Below, piece by piece: positions 1 to 5,787 of a stretch of 5,889 nucleotides of DNA. The notes under the pieces were generated by a model. The model did not search any database and was not told where the DNA came from. It saw only the letters and a program-made list of their open reading frames with translations. The translations under genes and the position numbers were made by a program. The stretch comes from Anaerolineae bacterium (GTDB taxonomy: Bacteria > Chloroflexota > Anaerolineae > SpSt-313), in assembly GCA_023511475.1 (NCBI GenBank), contig JAIMBM010000214.1, positions 1 to 5,889 of the forward strand, read 5' to 3'. Position 1 is the first letter of the stretch; each line of letters opens with the position of its first letter.

Positions 1-313
1 GTTTTGGGCCCTTCTGTGGGGGAAAAAAGACACCTGTCCGCCCCTGAAGGGGGAAAGGGGGAGGGGTCCGCAACCACAGGGGCGCTGGGGGCCATTGCGA
101 CGGCTTCTGCGTGATGTTGGGGCGCGCGGCGAAAGGCCAAAGTCGAGGTGGGCGCGCTTATCGAAGAGCGCACGCTGGCAAAGTTGGCGCGTATCGGGGT
201 GCAGGGGTGGGGGGACCTCCGCAGGCCGGCACAATGGTGATTCCCCATGGGCGGAGTTCCCAACGGCCTGGCTCCGTGCCATGCGCAGCACCCGATCCAG
301 AACAGGCGCGCCC

Positions 314-409
314 AGGGTCCATCCAGAATCGGTCGGCACACTCGCAGCCGGGCAGCCCGCGAGCGGCCCCTGCTGGCAACCGGGCTTTGCGCTTGGCACC
401 ACTCCGGTG
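314..409 (+). repeat. Intergenic repeat, copy A (direct repeat of 5788-5883)
   Basis: This stretch aligns without gaps to 5788-5883 at a constant offset of 5474 bases, with 76 of 96 positions identical by hand count. The best block is a 20-base identical core, GGCAACCGGGCTTTGCGCTT (375-394). The substitutions are not arranged as synonymous changes in any frame I tried, so a nucleic-acid element rather than a shared coding segment is likely. In this copy the core can form a short stem (ACCGG 379-383 with CCGGT 404-408). Strand is arbitrary. Confidence 0.75.
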
Positions 410-420
410 GTCAAACACCC

Positions 421-468
421 GGCTGCAGCCCGGGCAATGACGCATCCTGGGTGCACCCTACCCGGGTA
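421..468. repeat. Cluster of short perfect palindromes
   Basis: Within 48 bases lie three 10-base perfect palindromes, GGCTGCAGCC (421-430), GGGTGCACCC (449-458) and TACCCGGGTA (459-468), plus GCCCGGGC (428-435). The second and third are directly adjacent. They could be protein-binding half-site pairs or parts of the repeat element that begins at 314; GC richness raises the chance rate, so the significance is uncertain. Confidence 0.5.
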
Positions 469-560
469 CGCGTTCGCAGCGAGCGATGGAGGGTTGCGGG
501 GTGGAGCCAACCGGGTGCCTGCGGCCAGGGTGCCCCCGAACGCAGGCGCGCGCAGGCATC

Positions 561-1424
561 TTAACGGCTTGCCGGGTGCCGCCGGGCGAACAGGATGCCT
601 TCCAGCACGCCGCCGGCGATGGCGCGGGCCTTGTCCGAAATGGTGGTACAGTACTCGGGAACCCCGCGGGGATCGACGTCTCCGACCTTCTCGCCTGCCC
701 GTGCGGCGAGCCCATCGTGCAGGAGGCCACGCAGGACGCCGCCAACTTCTGCACACACCAGCGCGTCTCCAACGCGGGCGACGGGGTCGCCCGCACGCAC
801 CGGCTCGCCGATGCGTCGCAGGCCGACGAAGACGCCGTCGGCAGGGGACCACAACACGCGCTCGCGGGCATAGCCGTGGACCGCTCCCGGCACGCCGGTG
901 TCGGGCTCAGCGGAGCCCGCGACGATCAGCCGGCCGAGATGGTGGCCGCGGGCCGTCTCGACTACGGAGTGAACGTCCTTGCCGGCGACAAACCCCGGCC
1001 CAAGGCCGATCACGATGGGGGCATCATCGGCATGCGTGCCCAGATTGCGCTTGGCCATGATGGCGTCTACCAGGACTTCCGGTCGAAGGGACAGGGCCTC
1101 ACGGGCATCCGGGTCGACGAGGACGGCGACCTCGCCGGCGTCTGCGACGGCCATGGCTTCTGCTGCTGACCCCACCAGGCGGGCGGTGACGCCCTCGACG
1201 GCGATGCTGCCCTCGTACACTGCGCTGGCAAAGCTCACGGCCCGGCGCAGCGCGCGGGGCTGGGCGATCTCGGTCATGACCACGTGGAAGCCACAGCGGT
1301 GTAGCCGGTGGGCGACACCTGTCGCCAGGTCGCCGGCGCCACGGATGACGACCAGCCCGTACGCACACGACACGACCCGGTGCGACAACTGATCGTCCGG
1401 ATGGGGAAAGGCTCGCTCAGCCAT
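561..1424 (-). CDS. yqeB: YqeB/EF2563-family selenium-dependent molybdenum hydroxylase maturation protein
   Basis: The 287-residue protein matches the YqeB (EF2563) family, whose members occur with selenium-dependent molybdenum hydroxylases and are thought to help mature the enzyme's molybdenum/selenium centre in the cytoplasm; the exact reaction is unknown. Visible hallmarks are an N-terminal nucleotide-binding-like glycine turn RGAGDLATGVAHRLHRCGF (28-46), SFASAVYEG (64-72), GLGPGFVAGKDVHSVVETARG (in two parts, 140-150 and 151-160) and the C-terminal signature CTTISDKARAIAGGVLEGIL (259-278). Residues about 195-250 show two short beta-rich segments like a barrel-sandwich fold (my inference). 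The start is the ATG at 1424, which overlaps the xdhC stop by 8 bases, indicating translational coupling; the upstream AGCAGG is a weak, close Shine-Dalgarno. About 20 residues precede the conserved core, and no later start has a better ribosome-binding site. It is the last gene of the unit, and I see no classical terminator after it. Confidence 0.9.
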   Translation of the reverse strand: MAERAFPHPDDQLSHRVVSCAYGLVVIRGAGDLATGVAHRLHRCGFHVVMTEIAQPRALRRAVSFASAVYEGSIAVEGVTARLVGSAAEAMAVADAGEVAVLVDPDAREALSLRPEVLVDAIMAKRNLGTHADDAPIVIGLGPGFVAGKDVHSVVETARGHHLGRLIVAGSAEPDTGVPGAVHGYARERVLWSPADGVFVGLRRIGEPVRAGDPVARVGDALVCAEVGGVLRGLLHDGLAARAGEKVGDVDPRGVPEYCTTISDKARAIAGGVLEGILFARRHPASR

Positions 1425-2259
1425 CGGCCTGCTCTGAGGGCTCGCTTGTCGGCGACGGGGCGCAGCGCGCTAGCTGGCTCAGGGGCCGGCCCGTTCCGCC
1501 GCGCCGCGTTCGGACCAGCTCGGCGACGATGCTGATGGCGATCTCCTCGGGGGTCTCGGCTCCGATGTCGAGCCCAATGGGCGCGCACACTCGTGCCAGC
1601 TGCTCCGGGCTGCATCCTTCCGCAACCAGCCGCTGGAACAAGAGCCTGACCTTGGCGCGGCTCCCCATGAGCCCGAGGTAGGCGAGTGGCTGCTGCACCA
1701 GTTGCCGCAGGACCTCCTCGTCGTGCTCGTGGGAGCGGGTCGCGATCACTGCAAAAGTGCGGCCGTCGAGCGGGAGCTGTGCGGGCAGGTGTGAGAAGGA
1801 GACGAGCTGTGTCCTGACCTGAGCGAAGCGTTCGGGGGTCAGGTACTCGGGTCGGTCGTCGACGACGAGGACGTCGAACCCGACGGCCGCGGCCAGCTGT
1901 GCCAGTGGCCTGGCGACGTGGCCAGCGCCGATGATGACCAACCTGTCGGCTGGCAGGAGCACGTGTATGAAGACCTGGATGGCACCGCCACAAATGCCCA
2001 GGCTCTCCCCCTCGGCGGCGTGCAGCGAGTAGTGTCTGAGCTGCGAGTGCCCGCTGGCGAGGGCCGCGCAGGCGTCCTGCAGAACCCGCGCCTCAAGGCT
2101 GCCTCCGCCTATGGTACCGAGCGTTCGCCCGGATTCGCAGATCAACATCTGCGTTCCAAGGCCACGGGGGGTTGAGCCTTCAGCCTGGATAATCGTGGCG
2201 AGGGCCACGCGCTCGCCGGAGCGCAGGGCGTTGGCTGTGGCCGCGTACAGTTCATCCAT
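1417..2259 (-). CDS. xdhC: XdhC/CoxI-family molybdenum hydroxylase maturation factor
   Basis: The 280-residue protein has the full two-domain XdhC/CoxI layout. In the family, XdhC binds molybdenum cofactor, supports its sulfuration and delivers it to xanthine dehydrogenase-type enzymes in the cytoplasm. The N-terminal domain carries GSTPR (28-32), GTIGGGSLEA (48-57) and GICGG (88-92). The C-terminal Rossmann domain carries VIIGAGHVARPLAQLA (108-123), VVDDR (132-136), ATRSHEHD (173-180), GLMGSR (196-201) and CAPIGLDIGAETPEEIAIS (225-243). Length is normal for the family. The ATG at 2259 lies 6 bases after the stop of the upstream TPR gene and has no good Shine-Dalgarno, so re-initiation by ribosomes finishing the upstream gene is likely. 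The last 25 or so residues are polar and proline-rich and probably disordered. Its pairing with yqeB suggests the client is a selenium-type molybdenum hydroxylase encoded elsewhere. Confidence 0.93.
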   Translation of the reverse strand: MDELYAATANALRSGERVALATIIQAEGSTPRGLGTQMLICESGRTLGTIGGGSLEARVLQDACAALASGHSQLRHYSLHAAEGESLGICGGAIQVFIHVLLPADRLVIIGAGHVARPLAQLAAAVGFDVLVVDDRPEYLTPERFAQVRTQLVSFSHLPAQLPLDGRTFAVIATRSHEHDEEVLRQLVQQPLAYLGLMGSRAKVRLLFQRLVAEGCSPEQLARVCAPIGLDIGAETPEEIAISIVAELVRTRRGGTGRPLSQLARCAPSPTSEPSEQADG

Positions 2260-2265
2260 GCCGGT

Positions 2266-3480
2266 CTAGCTGCTGGTATCCCGGCGCATGAAGAAGCGGA
2301 GCCGCCGGTGCTGGCTGGCGTAATAGCGCACCTGCTGCGCGAGATTGTCGTCGATGGGCAGCGACTTGAGCGTCGCGTTGATCTCCCTGGCGGATAGTGC
2401 CACGCTGCCGCGGCCATGGCCCGGGTCCCACGGCAGGCTAACTCGCATGGTCGTGACCAGGCCGATGACATCGGGCACCACACGCTCCAGCGAGGCCTCA
2501 TCAATCGCAGCGGTGAAGGTGATGTAGCGCCCGGGGATGTGCTCGCAGACCACTCCGAGCAGCTCGGGCAAATCTATAGTCGCCGAAACCACCAGTGCCC
2601 GGCCGTGCCTCGGGCAGTAGTCCGGGTGGGCGATCGGCTTGCGCATGGAGTGGGCAAGGGCCACGGCCAGTGGCATCGAGCGCTGGTCGACCGGCACGAT
2701 GGCGTCAAACCCCCAGCGCCAGCGCAGACGGAGAGCATGGAAGCGCTGCAAGGTACGCGCCAGATCCTGGTAGCTCAGCCGGTCCCGGGGTTGTGGGCTG
2801 ATGTGGAGTCCATCGTCGCCAAGAGAACCGAGGCACACTACGCCATGCTCGGCGTACAGACGCGCCTTCAGGTTCGCAGGGTCGAAGGAGGGGAACTCTC
2901 CATAGCGGAGGGCAACCTGCAGGGCTTCCTGAAGGTCCGTGTCATCCTCGCCCGGCGGCAGGAGCTCGAGTGCCCGCTCGAACTCCTGGCGGGCTGCTTC
3001 ATAGCGTCCGAGGGCGAGGTGGCAGCTTCCGGCCAGGTGGTGCAACTCCCAGTCATCGGGGCTGGCGGAGAGGAGCGCCTGCACATTCTCGAGGGCTGCG
3101 GCATACTCGCCGGCGCAGTAGTGCGCGTAGGCGATCTCGTAGGCGACCGCCGGGTCCCCCGGCGAAAGGGCGAGGCAGCGCTGGAACGCCTCAATCGCTG
3201 CCTGGGGTTGCCCGAGGTCGACGAGCACGTGGCCAAGGTTGAAGTAGCTATCATATGAGGGCGCCAACGCGGCTGCCGTGCGGAACTCTTCAGCGGCCTT
3301 GCTCAGGAGGTTCTTGCGCCGGTAATGGTAGCCCAAGGCCATATGGGCTTCGGCGAACCCGGGGTCCGCCCTGATCGCCCTCTTGAACTCGCTCATGGCC
3401 TCGTCGAGGCGCCCGACCTGTTCGAGGGCCTCCCCCCTCTCGAGAAAGAGGCCAGCCTCAGTGCGACGCCAGTGATCCAT
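2266..3480 (-). CDS. Tetratricopeptide-repeat protein with an unassigned C-terminal domain
   Basis: The predicted protein has 404 residues from the ATG at 3480; an in-frame TTG at 3492 would add four residues but has no properly spaced ribosome-binding site. Residues about 7-178 form roughly five tetratricopeptide repeats, seen as recurrent G/A-Y/L, A-A-x-x-x-F and L/A-x-P positions such as GRLDEAMSEFKRAIRADP (23-40), AAIEAFQRCLALSP (94-107) and GRYEAARQEFERALELLP (158-175). They probably form a protein-docking scaffold. Residues about 195-404 form a separate domain I cannot assign. Its pattern VVCLGSLGDDG (214-224), FDAIVPVDQRSMPLAVALAH (258-277) and ALVVSATIDLPELLG (295-309) faintly recalls a type I phosphoribosyltransferase fold, but no paired acidic PRPP-binding motif is present. 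There is no signal peptide or membrane segment, so it is probably cytoplasmic. It is first in the unit with xdhC and yqeB, hinting at a role with the molybdenum hydroxylase; that is inference. Confidence 0.85.
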   Translation of the reverse strand: MDHWRRTEAGLFLERGEALEQVGRLDEAMSEFKRAIRADPGFAEAHMALGYHYRRKNLLSKAAEEFRTAAALAPSYDSYFNLGHVLVDLGQPQAAIEAFQRCLALSPGDPAVAYEIAYAHYCAGEYAAALENVQALLSASPDDWELHHLAGSCHLALGRYEAARQEFERALELLPPGEDDTDLQEALQVALRYGEFPSFDPANLKARLYAEHGVVCLGSLGDDGLHISPQPRDRLSYQDLARTLQRFHALRLRWRWGFDAIVPVDQRSMPLAVALAHSMRKPIAHPDYCPRHGRALVVSATIDLPELLGVVCEHIPGRYITFTAAIDEASLERVVPDVIGLVTTMRVSLPWDPGHGRGSVALSAREINATLKSLPIDDNLAQQVRYYASQHRRLRFFMRRDTSS

Positions 3481-3508
3481 TGTGATTCCCAACCCTCATG
3501 GACCTCAT

Positions 3509-3532
3509 CAGCCGCAGGTGGGTGCGCGGCTG
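3509..3532 (-). promoter_or_regulatory. Stem-loop at the predicted 5' end of the TPR-xdhC-yqeB transcript
   Basis: On the minus strand CAGCCGC (3532-3526) pairs perfectly with GCGGCTG (3515-3509), giving a 7-bp GC-rich stem around a 10-base loop. The start of transcription predicted from the -10 box falls at about 3533, so the hairpin would sit at the very 5' end of the message. Terminal hairpins of this kind can protect an mRNA from 5'-end-dependent decay. There is no U-run, so it is not an intrinsic terminator. Confidence 0.45.
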
Positions 3533-3539
3533 CGATTCG

Positions 3540-3568
3540 ATTATACCCCTGCGCTCAGTCGCGTGCAA
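3540..3568 (-). promoter_or_regulatory. Sigma70-type promoter for the TPR-xdhC-yqeB unit
   Basis: The minus strand reads TTGCAC (3568-3563), a 17-base spacer, and a perfect TATAAT (3545-3540). The -10 is a full consensus match and the spacer is ideal; the -35 keeps only its TTG. The predicted start of transcription is near 3533, leaving a leader of about 53 bases before the ATG at 3480. The site lies in the 128-base gap between the hydrolase gene and the TPR gene, where a promoter is expected. Confidence 0.65.
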
Positions 3569-3620
3569 GGCCGACGGTGGTGTCTGCCAGGGGCTTGGGG
3601 CCGGGGCGTTACACGCGCAC

Positions 3621-4490
3621 TTACGTCCGCTGGCGATTGCGCGTCGCGGACCGCTTGATCTCGTCGTATATGCGTTCGACGCTGGCGCGTAACAGGCGCC
3701 GGAGTCGGTCCTCCTCACCGGATGGGACGGGGAAGGCGTCGAGGGGTCTGACGCGATCGACCGTCTCCCGGCGCGTGTGTCCGGCGAGAAAGCACTCCTC
3801 GATGCGTTGTCGGAGCTCGGTTATATACTCCTGCATTGGCTCGATGATCTCCGGGCCTCCGACAGGCCCATGGCCCGGCACGATGGTCTTCACGTTGAGG
3901 GAGCGGATCAGGGCGAGAGATTCCAGCCACTGCAGCGAGTCGGCATCGCCGGCGTAGGGGTGGCAGCCGTTGGCGATGGTATCGCCACAGAAGAGCACTC
4001 CGTGCGCTGGCAGGTACACGCCCAGCGTGGCGGCGGTGTGTCCAGGCAGATGGAGGATGTCGATCTGCTCGCCCCCGCTCCAGAGGCTCATGGACTTGCC
4101 GGGAGTGAGCTGTGGGGTTACGATGGACAGGTCTGTAAGCTGCGCGGCCAGGTCCTCTACACGGCCCTCGGCTATCTCCACCGCTTTCTGGATGGCTGCC
4201 TCGACGGAGAGACTGCGCAGGTACTTCCACGTCGCCTCGTGGGCGATGACGAGACCGCGGGGGAGGTAGCAGGTGCCGAGCGTGTGATCGAGGTGGTAAT
4301 CGGTGTTGACGATGTAGCAGGGGCGACCCCGGCCGAGGCGCTCGACCTCCCGGCTCCAGGCGCGTGCCTCGCCCGGCACAAAGGGCGCATCGACGAGCAC
4401 AACATGCTCGCCGGTGAGGATGAGGCCGACGTTGGCACCGATGAGACCTGTCGCCGCAAGGACTCGAGGCGCGACTTCCCGGACCTGCAC
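3621..4490 (-). CDS. Metallo-beta-lactamase-fold hydrolase
   Basis: This encodes a cytoplasmic metallo-beta-lactamase-superfamily hydrolase of 289 residues from the GTG at 4490 (a GTG at 4493 adds one residue). I prefer 4490 because the Shine-Dalgarno GGGGAGG at 4503-4497 is then 6 bases away rather than 3. Numbered from the 4493 start, metal-site residues are NTDYHLDHTLG (63-73), the GHT histidine 152, aspartate 171 in FCGDT, and histidine 208 in PGHGP. The first motif reads D-x-H-x-D-H instead of the usual H-x-H-x-D-H, so one zinc ligand is altered; the other ligands are kept. The C-terminal 70 residues are helical and charged. Substrate is unknown: the superfamily includes glyoxalase II-like thioesterases, lactonases and many others, and nothing here chooses between them. 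The gene follows alaX by 9 to 12 bases and surely shares its message. Confidence 0.88.
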   Translation of the reverse strand: MQVREVAPRVLAATGLIGANVGLILTGEHVVLVDAPFVPGEARAWSREVERLGRGRPCYIVNTDYHLDHTLGTCYLPRGLVIAHEATWKYLRSLSVEAAIQKAVEIAEGRVEDLAAQLTDLSIVTPQLTPGKSMSLWSGGEQIDILHLPGHTAATLGVYLPAHGVLFCGDTIANGCHPYAGDADSLQWLESLALIRSLNVKTIVPGHGPVGGPEIIEPMQEYITELRQRIEECFLAGHTRRETVDRVRPLDAFPVPSGEEDRLRRLLRASVERIYDEIKRSATRNRQRT

Positions 4491-4496
4491 CACACA

Positions 4497-4503
4497 CCTC
4501 CCC
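4497..4503 (-). promoter_or_regulatory. Ribosome-binding site of the hydrolase gene, abutting the alaX stop
   Basis: GGGGAGG on the minus strand begins with the last base of the alaX stop codon TAG. It lies 3 bases before a GTG at 4493 and 6 bases before a second GTG at 4490; the spacing favours the second. The arrangement suggests coupled translation of the two genes. Confidence 0.7.
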
Positions 4504-5699
4504 TAGAACACCTCTGAGCGAAGCTGGCCGACTGCCCAGGCAAGGGCCTCTCGGATGGCTCCCGCCGCCATCCCGCCTCCTTCTGCTGCCTCGGGGCGCC
4601 CACCGCCGCCGCCCCCGAACCGTCCGGTCACCCGACGCATAAGCTCCCGCATGTCCAGCTCGACCTCTGCCGAACGAACGAAGAAGAGCCGTGCGGTGGG
4701 AGCCTGCGTCGCAAGCAGGGCGACTGTACCGGGCCTGGCCACGAGCAGCCCGGCGAGGTGCTTGACCTCAGCCGCCGAGCGGGCGGCGAAGGAGCGGGCG
4801 ATGACGCGGAGAGAGCCAACCTGCTGCGCCTCCTGCTGGAGGGCTGCGGCCTCCCGGATGAGCAGTTCCCGGCGCGCGTGCTCGGCTTCCTGTCGGGCCT
4901 CCCGCTCGGCCGCCTGCAGACGGTGCACCGCCTCGATGAGCTCACGGTCGGCCACAGAGAGCTCCCGGGCAAGGAGGGACACAGCCGCGTGCCTCCACTG
5001 GTAGTCCCGCAGGGCACGCCAGCCGCACAGGAACTCGAGGCGTGTGCCTCCCTTGTAGCGTTCGGTGCGGCGCACCTTGATGAGGCCGATCTCGGCGGTG
5101 CTCCGCACGTGCGTCCCGCCGCAGGGCGAAAGGTCGACGCCGGATATCTCGACAACGCGCGTCTGCTCCCCTTTGGTCGGCGGCTTGCGGAGGTTGAGTC
5201 TGGGGATGTCGTGGGGCTCCACCATGTAGGCCCGCACGGGGATGCTGGCCATCACGAGCCGGTTCGCCTCATCTTCGAGGGCATGGCACACGTCATCGGT
5301 GAGGCCGGCAAGGTCCAGATCGATCGTTGAGGACTCGGCCCCCAGGTGGAAGGAGAGGGTCTGCGCTCCTAGCTGGCCGAGGGCGACAGCCGAGAGGAGG
5401 TGTTGCCCGGTGTGCTGCTGCATGTGATCGAAACGGCGCTCCCAGTCGATCTGCGCCGAGACGGAGCCATCGGGCGGCGCGCCAGTCAGGACGTGCCAGA
5501 TCTGCCCATCTTGCTCATACACGTGGGCCACGCAGGCCTCTCCGAGCGTACCCCTGTCGGATGGCTGCCCGCCACCTTCCGGATAGAAGCCGGTGCGGTC
5601 GAGGGCAACCTCCCAGCCTGCCTGCCCGTGGCGGGACGCCTCGACCCGGGCCTCAAAGCTCTGCAGATAGGAGTCCTGGAAGTAGAGGCGGATGGTCAA
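4503..5699 (-). CDS. alaX: Long-form alanyl-tRNA editing protein AlaX (AlaX-L type, with DHHA1 domain)
   Basis: The 398-residue protein is a free-standing homologue of the editing and C-terminal parts of alanyl-tRNA synthetase, and by family it hydrolyses mischarged Ser- or Gly-tRNA-Ala in the cytoplasm. In order it shows an N-terminal beta-barrel with TGFYPEGGGQPSDRG (36-50), the zinc motif HTGQH (histidines 96 and 100), the second zinc motif SPCGGTH (cysteine 193, histidine 197), a long charged coiled coil (about 245-292), and a DHHA1 domain ending in RFGGGGGGRPEAAEGGG (360-376), which in the synthetase contacts tRNA. All four zinc ligands are present and no class II aminoacylation domain precedes it, so this is an editing factor rather than a truncated synthetase. 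The start is TTG at 5699, just behind a strong Shine-Dalgarno; the open frame extends to 5873, but the promoter lies inside that extension. First gene of its unit, followed by the hydrolase. Confidence 0.92.
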   Translation of the reverse strand: MTIRLYFQDSYLQSFEARVEASRHGQAGWEVALDRTGFYPEGGGQPSDRGTLGEACVAHVYEQDGQIWHVLTGAPPDGSVSAQIDWERRFDHMQQHTGQHLLSAVALGQLGAQTLSFHLGAESSTIDLDLAGLTDDVCHALEDEANRLVMASIPVRAYMVEPHDIPRLNLRKPPTKGEQTRVVEISGVDLSPCGGTHVRSTAEIGLIKVRRTERYKGGTRLEFLCGWRALRDYQWRHAAVSLLARELSVADRELIEAVHRLQAAEREARQEAEHARRELLIREAAALQQEAQQVGSLRVIARSFAARSAAEVKHLAGLLVARPGTVALLATQAPTARLFFVRSAEVELDMRELMRRVTGRFGGGGGGRPEAAEGGGMAAGAIREALAWAVGQLRSEVF

Positions 5700-5702
5700 C
5701 GC

Positions 5703-5710
5703 ACTCCTCC
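5703..5710 (-). promoter_or_regulatory. Ribosome-binding site fixing the TTG start of alaX
   Basis: GGAGGAGT on the minus strand (5710-5703) is an excellent Shine-Dalgarno. Counted from GGAGG, it is 6 bases before the TTG at 5699. No ATG or GTG at a comparable distance fits, and the first family-conserved residues (TIRLYFQDSY) follow directly, so the TTG start is well supported. Confidence 0.8.
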
Positions 5711-5741
5711 ATCTGGTAGGGCCGCCCCGCGAACGTGACCG

Positions 5742-5770
5742 ATTATAGCACAAGAGCGCGGGGGTGTCCA
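5742..5770 (-). promoter_or_regulatory. Near-consensus sigma70 promoter for alaX and the hydrolase gene
   Basis: The minus strand reads TGGACA (5770-5765, five of six consensus bases), a 17-base spacer and TATAAT (5747-5742, perfect), with TG one base upstream of the -10 (extended -10). The predicted start near 5735 gives a leader of about 36 bases containing the ribosome-binding site. This is the strongest promoter visible in the window and suggests constitutive expression, as expected for a translation quality-control gene. I see no operator. Confidence 0.75.
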
Positions 5771-5787
5771 TTTTGTGGGTGTGGTGG

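Larger units (their letters stand above)
1..560. other. Gene-free region downstream of yqeB
   Basis: I find no convincing gene here. Open frames that cross it lack family resemblance or ribosome-binding sites and run on into antisense of yqeB. It holds a G-rich plus-strand tract (about 49-91, runs of four to five G), a sequence GACACCTGTCC (29-39) next to an A-run, the repeat copy at 314-409 and the palindrome cluster at 421-468. The first 150 bases past the yqeB stop contain no hairpin followed by a T-run on the minus strand, so how the transcript ends is unclear. Confidence 0.6.

Noticed and set aside
22..53. Intrinsic terminator for the yqeB unit on the minus strand
   Set aside because: CCCC-TTCA-GGGG is only a 4-bp stem and is separated from the T-run by 12 bases, over 500 bases after the stop codon.
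197..290. A possible fourth copy of the repeat
   Set aside because: Only short scattered matches (GGGTGCAGG, TCCGCAG, CAACGG) occur at roughly similar spacing; too weak to separate from chance.
95..1060. Long plus-strand open frame of 321 codons
   Set aside because: It is arginine-rich low-complexity sequence, overlaps yqeB antisense, lacks a family match and a ribosome-binding site, and is typical of spurious frames in GC-rich DNA.
2416..3258. Plus-strand open frame of 280 codons antisense to the TPR gene
   Set aside because: The opposite strand carries clear TPR repeats; this frame is a by-product of codon bias with no recognisable motif.
3777..4517. Plus-strand open frame of 246 codons antisense to the hydrolase
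   Set aside because: The minus strand has the complete metallo-beta-lactamase motif set; the plus-strand frame has none.
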